From JBBTQJ01 sp038065755 (GTDB taxonomy: Bacteria; Patescibacteriota; Minisyncoccia; Minisyncoccales; Staskawiczbacteraceae), in the NCBI GenBank assembly GCA_038065755.1, contig JBBTQJ010000033.1, forward strand, positions 1 through 10,303: a stretch of 10,303 bases of DNA. Reading direction: 5' to 3'. This document shows positions 4,914 through 10,303 of this stretch, in pieces (position 1 is the first letter of the stretch; every line of letters starts with the position of its first letter). The notes under the pieces were generated by a model. That model was not told the DNA's origin. It did not search any database and saw only the letters and a program-made list of their open reading frames with translations. A program made the position numbers and the translations under genes.

Positions 4914-5738
4914 ATGAAACAATATTTAGATGTTTTAAAAAAAATAATGGACGAGGGCGTTGACAGGCCCGATAGAACCGGAGTTGGATCTCGGGCAATT
5001 TTTGGCGTGCCAATGCGGTTTAAAATGTCAGACGGTTTTCCGGCTGTTACCACAAAAAAATTGGCTTTTGAAGCGGTAAAAGCGGAATTGTTATGGTTTT
5101 TGTCTGGAAGCAGCGATGTTAAAGAGTTGCAAAAATTAGGATGCCATATTTGGGACGGAAACGCCAATGCCGACTATTGGAAACCAAAAGCAAAATTTGA
5201 AGGAGACCTAGGAAGGGTCTATGGAGTTCAGTGGAGGAGCTGGAGATCGCCATATACGGATGCGCCGATTGACCAGATAAGCAATATTATTTCGCAGTTA
5301 AAAAAAAATCCAGGAGACAGGAGAATAATCGCTTCTTCGTGGAATCCGGCAGAATTAGATATGATGGCGCTTCCGCCCTGTCATTTACTTTTCCACTTTT
5401 TTTCGGTTCAGGGTAAATTATCTCTTTTGATGTATCAGAGAAGTTGTGATACTTTTTTAGGGGTGCCCTTTAATATCGCTTCATATTCGTTGCTCTTACA
5501 CATGGTTTCGCAAGTTGTAGGACTAGAGCCGTGGGAGTTTGTGCATATTTTAGGAGATGCTCATATTTATTTAAATCATTTTGAACAGGTGAAAGAACAA
5601 ATGGCTAGGGCTACTTACTCTTTGCCAAAACTATGGCTGAATCCCGAAATAAAAGATATATTTCAATTTAAAATGGAAGATATAAAATTGGTTGATTATA
5701 AATATCATCCTGCAATTAAAGCGCCGATGGCTGTTTAG
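4914..5738 (+). CDS. thyA: Thymidylate synthase
   Basis: ThyA methylates dUMP to dTMP using 5,10-methylenetetrahydrofolate, leaving dihydrofolate for FolA. The 274 residues match the classic ThyA rather than flavin-dependent ThyX. Visible signatures are DRTGVGSRAIFG near the N-terminus, LLWFLSGSSDV and HIWDGNA. The active-site block PPCHLLFHFF has nucleophile Cys156. QRSCDTFLGVPFNIASY and GDAHIYLNHFEQV bind dUMP. The C-terminal APMAV closing segment is intact. The ATG follows a strong hairpin; a promoter lies about 240 bases upstream. The last codons form the 5' arm of a terminator. With dCMP deaminase, Tmk and FolA it makes a full dTMP route. Confidence 0.97.
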   Translation: MKQYLDVLKKIMDEGVDRPDRTGVGSRAIFGVPMRFKMSDGFPAVTTKKLAFEAVKAELLWFLSGSSDVKELQKLGCHIWDGNANADYWKPKAKFEGDLGRVYGVQWRSWRSPYTDAPIDQISNIISQLKKNPGDRRIIASSWNPAELDMMALPPCHLLFHFFSVQGKLSLLMYQRSCDTFLGVPFNIASYSLLLHMVSQVVGLEPWEFVHILGDAHIYLNHFEQVKEQMARATYSLPKLWLNPEIKDIFQFKMEDIKLVDYKYHPAIKAPMAV

Positions 5739-5752
5739 CTATCGGTTTTTTT
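5724..5752 (+). terminator. Terminator overlapping the thyA stop and touching the folA start
   Basis: CCGATGGC (5724-5731) pairs with GCTATCGG (5738-5745), one G-U pair, around a 6-base loop that contains part of the thyA stop. Seven T (5746-5752) follow and the folA ATG begins at 5753. It looks like a working intrinsic terminator placed so that folA expression depends on read-through, or on an RNA starting just inside. Confidence 0.75.
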
Positions 5753-6268
5753 ATGATAATTTCTATTATTTCAGCGGTAGCTAAAAATGGCGTTATTGGA
5801 AATAAAAATGCTCTGCCATGGCACTTGCCAGCCGACTTTAAATATTTCAAAGAAAAAACACTGGGTAAAACAATTATTCTTGGATTAAATACCTTTAAAT
5901 CTATTAACGAAAAACCCTTGCCAAATAGAAAACATATTATTTTGTGCAACAACCAAAATTATAAAGCGCCAAAAGATTGTTTCTTAGCAAAATCTATTGA
6001 CGAAGCCATTAAAATTGCAGAAAACGACCCTTCGGCAAGCTCAGGGCAAAAACAAGAAGTTTTTGTTTGCGGGGGAGCTTCTGTTTATAAACAATTTTTA
6101 CCATTAGCCAACAGGCTTTATTTAACTTATATACATAAAGACTTTGAAGGCGACACGCGTTTTCCAGAATTTAACATAAAAGACTATAACGAAATAAAAA
6201 GAGAAGATTATAAAGCGGACGATAAAAATAAATATAATTATTCATTTGTAATATTAGAAAAAATATGA
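5753..6268 (+). CDS. folA: Dihydrofolate reductase
   Basis: DHFR reduces dihydrofolate, the by-product of ThyA, to tetrahydrofolate with NADPH. The 171-residue product has the canonical order. IISAVAKNGVIGNKNALPWHLPAD includes the catalytic acid in LPAD (equivalent to E. coli Asp27). Then come GKTIILGLNTF and PLPNRKHIIL, the NADPH-site VFVCGGASVYKQFLP, and LTYIHKDFEGDTRFPEF. Residues 92-99 (DPSASSGQ), just before the FVCGG strand, are encoded by a repeat unit at 6028-6047 and probably form an added loop. No Shine-Dalgarno is present: the ATG is preceded by the T run of the thyA terminator. The stop overlaps the gatB ATG (ATGA), so gatB is probably coupled to it. Confidence 0.96.
   Translation: MIISIISAVAKNGVIGNKNALPWHLPADFKYFKEKTLGKTIILGLNTFKSINEKPLPNRKHIILCNNQNYKAPKDCFLAKSIDEAIKIAENDPSASSGQKQEVFVCGGASVYKQFLPLANRLYLTYIHKDFEGDTRFPEFNIKDYNEIKREDYKADDKNKYNYSFVILEKI
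6028..6047. repeat. Repeat unit CCCTTCGGCAAGCTCAGGGC inside folA
   Basis: The 20 bases are the reverse-complement counterpart of the 2909-2930 unit: GCCCTGAGC and CGAAGGG arms, four-base centre. It is in frame and adds about seven residues (PSASSGQ) in a loop ahead of the conserved VFVCGG strand. Peptides of this type recur, from memory and unverified, in unrelated proteins of several bacterial groups as the translation of a short widespread repeat. Confidence 0.65.
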
Positions 6269-7734
6269 ATTATAAACCAACAATTGGATTAGAGGTGCAC
6301 GTAGAGCTGAAAACAAATTCAAAAATGTTTTGCTCTTGCGCCAACGATTTAAACGAAAAGCGTCCCAATTATAATGTTTGTCCGGTTTGTATGGGGCACC
6401 CGGGAACGTTGCCCGTTGCCAACGAAGAAGCTATTAAAAAAGTGATAAAAACCGGGTTAGCTTTAAATTGCAAAATTTCTGAAAATTCAAAATTTGACAG
6501 GAAAAATTATTTTTATCCGGATTTACCGAAAGGCTATCAAATTTCTCAGTATGACCAGCCAATTTGCAACGGAGGATATTTAAAAATAGATGATAAAAAA
6601 ATAAGAATAACAAGAATACATTTAGAAGAAGATACCGGACGTCTTTTGCACCCAGATGGCGCTGATTATTCTTTGGTTGATTATAATAGGGCGGGAATTC
6701 CCTTAATGGAATTAGTCACAGAACCAGATATTGAATCTGGAAAACAGGCAAGAAAATTTGCAGAAGAATTGCAGATAATTTTAAGGTATTTAGGAGTTTC
6801 TTTTGCAGATATGGAAAAAGGGCAGATGAGGGTAGAGGTTAATATCAGCTTATCGAAAAATTCTAAGCTGGGAACCAAGGTAGAAATTAAAAATTTAAAT
6901 TCCTTTAGGGTTGTTGAAAAAGCAATAGATTTTGAAATTAAAAGGCAGACAGAACTTTTAGACGCAGGTGAAAAAATTATTCAAGAAACAAGGGGTTGGC
7001 ACGATAAAAAAGAAATTACATTTTCACAAAGAAATAAAGAAGAAGCTCACGATTACAGATATTTTCCAGAGCCCGATTTGTCCCCCTTGCATTTTGATAA
7101 AGAGTTTATAGAAGAAATTAAAGAAAAAATACCCGAATTGCCAGAGCAAAAAAGAGAAAGATTTAAAAAAGAATACAACTTAGACGAAAAAGCAGTTGAA
7201 GTTTTTATTCTAAATAAAGACTTAAGCGAGTATTATGAAAAGGTTGTTTCTGAATTTGAGGAATGGCTAAAATCAGAATTCGGTAATGAAATTATCTCAG
7301 ACAAAAAAGAAGGAAAAATATTTAAATTAGTCGCTAATTATCTTATTTCTGATGTTAAGGGTTTATTATGCGACAAACCTTTTATAGAAACAGAATTTAA
7401 AATTTCGCCGGAAAACTTTGCCGAATTTATGAAAATGATTTATAAGGAAGAAATTTCCTCAAAGGTTGCCAAAATGGTTTTGATTGATATGTTTAACACT
7501 GGGGCTGATCCGTCTAATATCGTGGAGGAAAACAATTTGAAGCAAATGACCAACGAAAAAGAATTGGAAAATATTGTAAAAGAAATCATTGCTAAAAATT
7601 CGAAAGCGGTTGAAGATTATAAAATAGGCAAGCAGAACGCTCTACAATTTTTGGCAGGCCAAGTAATGGCTCAAACTCGCGGCACAGCTAAACCGGAAAA
7701 AGTGCAGGAACTGCTTATAAAGCATTTAATTTAG
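6265..7734 (+). CDS. gatB: Asp-tRNA(Asn)/Glu-tRNA(Gln) amidotransferase subunit B
   Basis: GatB is the tRNA-binding and kinase subunit of GatCAB, which converts misacylated Glu-tRNA(Gln) or Asp-tRNA(Asn) into the correct amidated forms. The 489 residues match the family. The N-terminal cradle has IGLEVHVEL and a zinc site (Cys23, Cys25, Cys39, Cys42 in MFCSC and NVCPVCMGHPGTLPV). KNYFYPDLPKGYQISQYD, RIHLEEDTGRL and YNRAGIPLMELVTEPDI follow. Later come VEIKNLNSFR and ETRGWHD, and HDYRYFPEPDL leads to the helical linker. The C-terminal YqeY-like domain ends with NALQFLAGQVMAQTRGTAKP. gatA and gatC are not adjacent. It starts 4 bases inside folA and its end overlaps miaA on the other strand by 9 bases. 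Confidence 0.97.
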   Translation: MNYKPTIGLEVHVELKTNSKMFCSCANDLNEKRPNYNVCPVCMGHPGTLPVANEEAIKKVIKTGLALNCKISENSKFDRKNYFYPDLPKGYQISQYDQPICNGGYLKIDDKKIRITRIHLEEDTGRLLHPDGADYSLVDYNRAGIPLMELVTEPDIESGKQARKFAEELQIILRYLGVSFADMEKGQMRVEVNISLSKNSKLGTKVEIKNLNSFRVVEKAIDFEIKRQTELLDAGEKIIQETRGWHDKKEITFSQRNKEEAHDYRYFPEPDLSPLHFDKEFIEEIKEKIPELPEQKRERFKKEYNLDEKAVEVFILNKDLSEYYEKVVSEFEEWLKSEFGNEIISDKKEGKIFKLVANYLISDVKGLLCDKPFIETEFKISPENFAEFMKMIYKEEISSKVAKMVLIDMFNTGADPSNIVEENNLKQMTNEKELENIVKEIIAKNSKAVEDYKIGKQNALQFLAGQVMAQTRGTAKPEKVQELLIKHLI

Positions 7735-8646
7735 TAAAAATTTGTCAACCAGACAAATAGTTTCTTTAAAATTTATAATCCATTTAATCCGTTTGTCTTT
7801 TTTAAACCAAGTCATCTGGCGCTTAGCAAAATGTTCTGATTCTTTTTGAATTTTATCTGTCATTTCCTTATAAGTAATCTTATTCTGAAGATATTGCGCA
7901 ACAAATCTATACTCCAAGCCAAATTCTTCCAGCCGTTTCCACGATAATCCCGATTCGCCGGCCGGCGGATTATGCAGTTTTTTCACTTCATTTATCATGG
8001 CTTCGTTTTTAAGCCTTTTTAACAGCCGTTTTTTTATTAATTTTTTTAATTCTTCGGGAGATTTTTTAATTCCAATTTCCAAAACAGATAATTGGGACGT
8101 CTGATGTCCCAATTCTGGGACGGGTTTTTTAGTTTTTAGCACGATTTCTAATGCCCTTATCAGCCGGCGCGGGTTATTTTTGTCTATTGTTTTGGCTCGC
8201 TCGGGGTCTAGTTTTTTTATTTTTTTAAAAAGTTTTTCATTGGAAAGTTTTTCTAATTTTTTACGCATTTTCCAGTCGGGTTTTACTTCCGGAATAACAA
8301 TGCCGTCAACAATCGACTGTATATAAAAACCGGTTCCGCCAACTAAAAAAGGAATCTTGCCCCTTTTTTGAATATTTTTTATATCTTTCATTGCTAGTTT
8401 TTGATATTGGTTTACCGTAAACTTCCTTTTTGGATTAGCAATATCCAAAAGATGGTGGGGAATTCCTTGCATCTCTTTTTTGGTTATTTTTCCAGAACCA
8501 ATATCCATTCCTTTATAAACCTGCCTTGAATCAGCCGAAACTACTTCGCCAATATATTTTTTAGCCAGCTTTATTGACAAATCGGTTTTTCCCGAAGCCG
8601 TTTGTCCCAAAATCACAATTAGTTTGCTGTTTTTAATTATTGACAT
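7726..8646 (-). CDS. miaA: tRNA dimethylallyltransferase MiaA
   Basis: MiaA transfers a dimethylallyl group to N6 of A37 in tRNAs reading UNN codons; MiaB then adds the methylthio group. The 306 residues match the family. The P-loop is GQTASGKT (14-21) and the SADSRQVYKGMDIGSGK block (37-53) contains Asp39. PHHLLDI, VGGTGFYIQSI and RRLIRALEI follow, and the end carries FAKRQMTWFKKD. Two segments look inserted relative to the usual pattern: PELGHQTSQLS (177-187) after the KKP segment, and NPPAGES between LH and GLSWKRLE. Both are coded by inverted repeats. The ATG follows the miaB stop by 3 bases, so it is the second gene of a miaB-miaA operon. A weak terminator hairpin lies in its last codons. 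Confidence 0.96.
   Translation of the reverse strand: MSIIKNSKLIVILGQTASGKTDLSIKLAKKYIGEVVSADSRQVYKGMDIGSGKITKKEMQGIPHHLLDIANPKRKFTVNQYQKLAMKDIKNIQKRGKIPFLVGGTGFYIQSIVDGIVIPEVKPDWKMRKKLEKLSNEKLFKKIKKLDPERAKTIDKNNPRRLIRALEIVLKTKKPVPELGHQTSQLSVLEIGIKKSPEELKKLIKKRLLKRLKNEAMINEVKKLHNPPAGESGLSWKRLEEFGLEYRFVAQYLQNKITYKEMTDKIQKESEHFAKRQMTWFKKDKRIKWIINFKETICLVDKFLLN
7736..7758 (-). terminator. Weak terminator in the last codons of miaA
   Basis: Read on the minus strand, ATTTGTC (7758-7752), loop TGGTT, GACAAAT (7746-7740) is followed by TTTT (7739-7736). The 7-base-pair stem is AU-rich, so the strength is doubtful. It would end the miaB-miaA transcript just before it runs into gatB. On the plus strand there is no clear T run. 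Confidence 0.4.
7944..7973. repeat. Compound palindrome inside miaA
   Basis: Outer arms ATAATCC (7944-7950) and GGATTAT (7967-7973) flank the perfect palindrome CGCCGGCCGGCG (7956-7967). Locally it is far more GC-rich than the gene around it. On the coding strand it gives NPPAGES, an extra run between the conserved LH and GLSWKRLE parts. Confidence 0.65.
8090..8121. repeat. Inverted repeats with alternative pairing inside miaA
   Basis: AATTGGGAC (8090-8098) pairs with GTCCCAATT (8106-8114). A third arm GGGAC (8117-8121) can also pair with GTCCC (8106-8110), giving two exclusive hairpins. It encodes ELGHQTSQ in a variable part of MiaA after the RALEI block. Confidence 0.55.
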
Positions 8647-8649
8647 ATT

Positions 8650-9972
8650 TTATATTAAAATTCCTTCTAATCCCCAGGGGTTTGCATTGGTAATTTTTAC
8701 TCGAGAAAACCCCCCAATTAAACAGTTGGTTTTAAGCCTTGATTCTTGAGCTATTTTTACTGTCTTATATCCCTCGCTTTTTCCGAAATAAATATTGTTT
8801 TTTTTTGAATCAATTAAAACAATTATTTTTTTTCCAATAAGTTTTTTATTATGCGACAAGGCGGTTGCTTTCAGGATTTCTGTTAAAACTTTTTCTCTAT
8901 GTTTTTTTTCAGCAGGGGATACACTGTCTTTTAATTTGGCGGCAGAGGTGCCGGCTCTGGGGGAATATTTATTTATATAAGCCATGTCAAACCTTATATC
9001 CCTAAATAATTTTACGGTGTTTTCAAGGTGTTTTTTTGTTTCACCGGGAAATCCGACAATAATATCTGTTGATAAAGAAATGTCTGGCATTGCTTTTCTA
9101 ATTTTTTTCACTAAATTTTTATATTGCACGGCAGTATACGGCCTGTTCATTTTTCTTAAAATATTATTATCGCCCGATTGCAAGGGGAGATTGAGATAAT
9201 GTTTGTATTTTTTGCATCCTGCTATTGTTTTAACCAGCTCGTCAGAAAAATCTTTCGGGTGGCTTGAAGTAAATCTTATCCAAAAATTGCCAGGAATACT
9301 ATTTATCATTTTTAACAATTTTGGGAAATTTATTTCCTTGCAGTTGTCAGTGCGATCGCATTGACAAGCGCAATCTTTATAGCTGTTTACATTTTGGCCA
9401 AGCAACCATATTTCTTTGTAATTATTTTTAACCAAATTTTTTATTTCACAGACAATTTCTTCTGCTGGCCTGGAAATTTCTTTTTCTCTGGAATAGGGGA
9501 CAACGCAATAGCTGCAAAAATTATTACAGCCTGTCATTATGGGAATATTGGCAGAAAATCTTGATGAGTAATTTGGCATAATATTTAAATAATCTTTTTG
9601 GCGTAAAATTTCGCTCGAGCGAAATTTTACGCCATGTTTATCTTCTAAAAAATCGGAAATTTTTTGGATATCTTTTATGTCTATTATATAATTAAAAATT
9701 TTTGATAAATTTCTTTTGTCTTTTTTTAAAACACAGCCAGTTAAAACTGTTTTTAAATTTTTATTTATTTTATTCATTTTTTTAAATTTTGGGGCAAGTC
9801 CGTGAACTCTATCTACTGCTGTCTGTCTTACAGAGCACATTGCAACTACAATCAAATCAGCCTCGTTAATATTTGAAGTTTTTTTATATTTCATACTTTC
9901 TAAAACCGAAGCCACGCGCTCGGAATCCGATATATTCATCTGGCATCCAAAAGTAATAATATGATATTTCAT
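8650..9972 (-). CDS. miaB: tRNA-2-methylthio-N6-dimethylallyladenosine synthase MiaB
   Basis: MiaB is a radical-SAM methylthiotransferase that adds a methylthio group to C2 of i6A37 in tRNA, the product of MiaA. The 440 residues match the family. The N-terminal MTTase domain has cluster ligands Cys10 (FGCQMN), Cys46 (AMCSVRQ) and Cys80 (TGC). The radical-SAM domain carries Cys149, Cys153 and Cys156 (GCNNFCSYCVVPYSR). Later signatures are LLGQNVNSY, FTSSHPKDFSDEL, LPLQSGDN, TDIIVGFPGET and YSPRAGTSAA, with a C-terminal TRAM-like domain. Two stretches look added. HGVKFRSSEILRQ (113-125) lies in the linker before the radical-SAM domain. CACQCDRTDNC (201-211), with four Cys, follows NSYK. Both are encoded by palindromes. 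miaA follows after 3 bases; glmS diverges upstream. Confidence 0.97.
   Translation of the reverse strand: MKYHIITFGCQMNISDSERVASVLESMKYKKTSNINEADLIVVAMCSVRQTAVDRVHGLAPKFKKMNKINKNLKTVLTGCVLKKDKRNLSKIFNYIIDIKDIQKISDFLEDKHGVKFRSSEILRQKDYLNIMPNYSSRFSANIPIMTGCNNFCSYCVVPYSREKEISRPAEEIVCEIKNLVKNNYKEIWLLGQNVNSYKDCACQCDRTDNCKEINFPKLLKMINSIPGNFWIRFTSSHPKDFSDELVKTIAGCKKYKHYLNLPLQSGDNNILRKMNRPYTAVQYKNLVKKIRKAMPDISLSTDIIVGFPGETKKHLENTVKLFRDIRFDMAYINKYSPRAGTSAAKLKDSVSPAEKKHREKVLTEILKATALSHNKKLIGKKIIVLIDSKKNNIYFGKSEGYKTVKIAQESRLKTNCLIGGFSRVKITNANPWGLEGILI
9344..9367. repeat. 24-base palindrome centred on GCGATCGC inside miaB
   Basis: TTGTCAGTGCGA (9344-9355) pairs with 9356-9367 over all 12 positions, eleven Watson-Crick and one G-T. 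On the coding strand it gives most of the Cys-rich segment 202-210 (ACQCDRTDN), between the conserved NSYK and NFPKLLKMI parts. Confidence 0.75.
9600..9633. repeat. 34-base perfect palindrome inside miaB
   Basis: Half-site GGCGTAAAATTTCGCTC (9600-9616) is followed by its exact complement (9617-9633) with no spacer; the centre is CTCGAG. It is in frame and encodes Gly114 to Arg124, in the linker between the MTTase and radical-SAM domains. A perfect 34-base palindrome is not expected from coding sequence. Confidence 0.9.
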
Positions 9973-10001
9973 AAAGATAATAATACAATAAATTTTTTAT
10001 T

Positions 10002-10029
10002 TTGAAAAGAGTTGTATTTTTAATATTAT
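10002..10029 (+). promoter_or_regulatory. Sigma70-type promoter for glmS
   Basis: TTGAAA (10002-10007), 16-base spacer, TATTAT (10024-10029). The predicted start near 10036 leaves a leader of about 25 bases before the ATG. The 87-base gap 9973-10059 is shared with the divergent miaB, for which I see no convincing promoter. Confidence 0.6.
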
Positions 10030-10059
10030 GGGTTTAAGCTTAATTAAGTTTAATATATT

Positions 10060-10303
10060 ATGTGTGGGATAATTGCTTATTTTGGAAAAAAACAGGCTTT
10101 TCCTGTTTTAATTAATGGTTTAAAGAAATTAGAGTACCGGGGTTATGACTCGGCCGGTATTTGTATCAGCGATAATCATCAGTTTTTTATTGCTAAAAAA
10201 AAGGGTAAAGTCGGTGAATTGGAAAGGGAATTTTTAAGAGAATATGGCGTTTGTTCCATAAAAGATGGTTCTTGTGAGAAGAGAGAAGAATTAAAAGAAA
10301 TTA
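10060..10303 (+). CDS. glmS: Glutamine-fructose-6-phosphate aminotransferase, N-terminal start (3' partial)
   Basis: GlmS makes glucosamine-6-phosphate from fructose-6-phosphate and glutamine, the entry to peptidoglycan amino sugars. Only the first 81 residues are in the window. After Met removal Cys2 would be the Ntn glutaminase nucleophile (MCGIIAYFG). EYRGYDSAGI and KKKGKVGELE follow as in GlmS. After GKV the sequence runs over 30 residues (including YGVCSIKDGSCEKREEL) without reaching the usual HTRWATHG, so a local insertion is possible; this cannot be settled at the window edge. No Shine-Dalgarno precedes the ATG. A related Ntn amidotransferase with isomerase domains is the only real alternative. 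Confidence 0.9.
   Translation, partial: MCGIIAYFGKKQAFPVLINGLKKLEYRGYDSAGICISDNHQFFIAKKKGKVGELEREFLREYGVCSIKDGSCEKREELKEI

Noticed and set aside
4664..5167. 167-codon open frame on the minus strand
   Set aside because: It is antisense to thyA and the structured leader, has no family motif, and the thyA frame is fully conserved.
10028..10072. ATG with a 14-codon frame before glmS
   Set aside because: Too short, lies on the -10 box, and overlaps the glmS start in another frame.

Overview
The window looks like a stretch of a small, AT-rich bacterial genome of the Patescibacteria/CPR type, most like Parcubacteria. This is inference: genes are tightly packed, Shine-Dalgarno sequences are missing before almost every start, rplA does not follow rplK, and nucleotide and tRNA housekeeping genes are packed together. 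TGA is used as a stop (the NUDIX gene and folA), so the UGA-glycine code of Gracilibacteria/SR1 does not apply. No phage, transposase, CRISPR or rRNA/tRNA gene is visible.

Layout: (1) 1-219, the end of gyrB. (2) 227-1452, a heptamer tandem repeat and an unrecognised protein with a transglutaminase-like Cys/His/Asp pattern, whose N-terminus may be split over two frames by an A11 run. (3) 1463-2837, a promoter, a highly structured leader, secE-nusG-rplK and a strong terminator. (4) 2891-4636, dCMP deaminase, a NUDIX protein and thymidylate kinase, closely packed or overlapping. (5) 4637-4913, a 277-base region with a promoter, a long imperfect hairpin, a possible 31-residue ORF and a GC-rich hairpin in front of thyA. 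(6) 4914-7734, thyA, a terminator ending at the next start codon, then folA and gatB. (7) 7726-9972 on the minus strand, miaB-miaA, tail to tail with gatB. (8) 10002-10303, a promoter and the start of glmS.

Functionally, dCMP deaminase makes dUMP, ThyA methylates it to dTMP, FolA regenerates the folate oxidised by ThyA, and Tmk phosphorylates dTMP. Together they form a compact dTMP-making cassette. GatB (Asn/Gln-tRNA amidation) and MiaA/MiaB (ms2i6A37 tRNA modification) form a tRNA-related block. SecE, NusG and L11 belong to the classic secretion/transcription/ribosome cluster.

The most unusual signal is a scatter of short palindromic or repeat-like units. Some lie in leaders (secE, thyA). 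Others lie in frame inside genes: dCMP deaminase N-terminus, folA, two in miaA, two in miaB. Two copies share the core GCCCTGAGC...CGAAGGG. A 23-base exact repeat links the secE leader to the NUDIX/tmk junction. I read these as short palindromic elements that have spread through this genome and are tolerated as extra loops in essential proteins. Only comparison with relatives can establish that.
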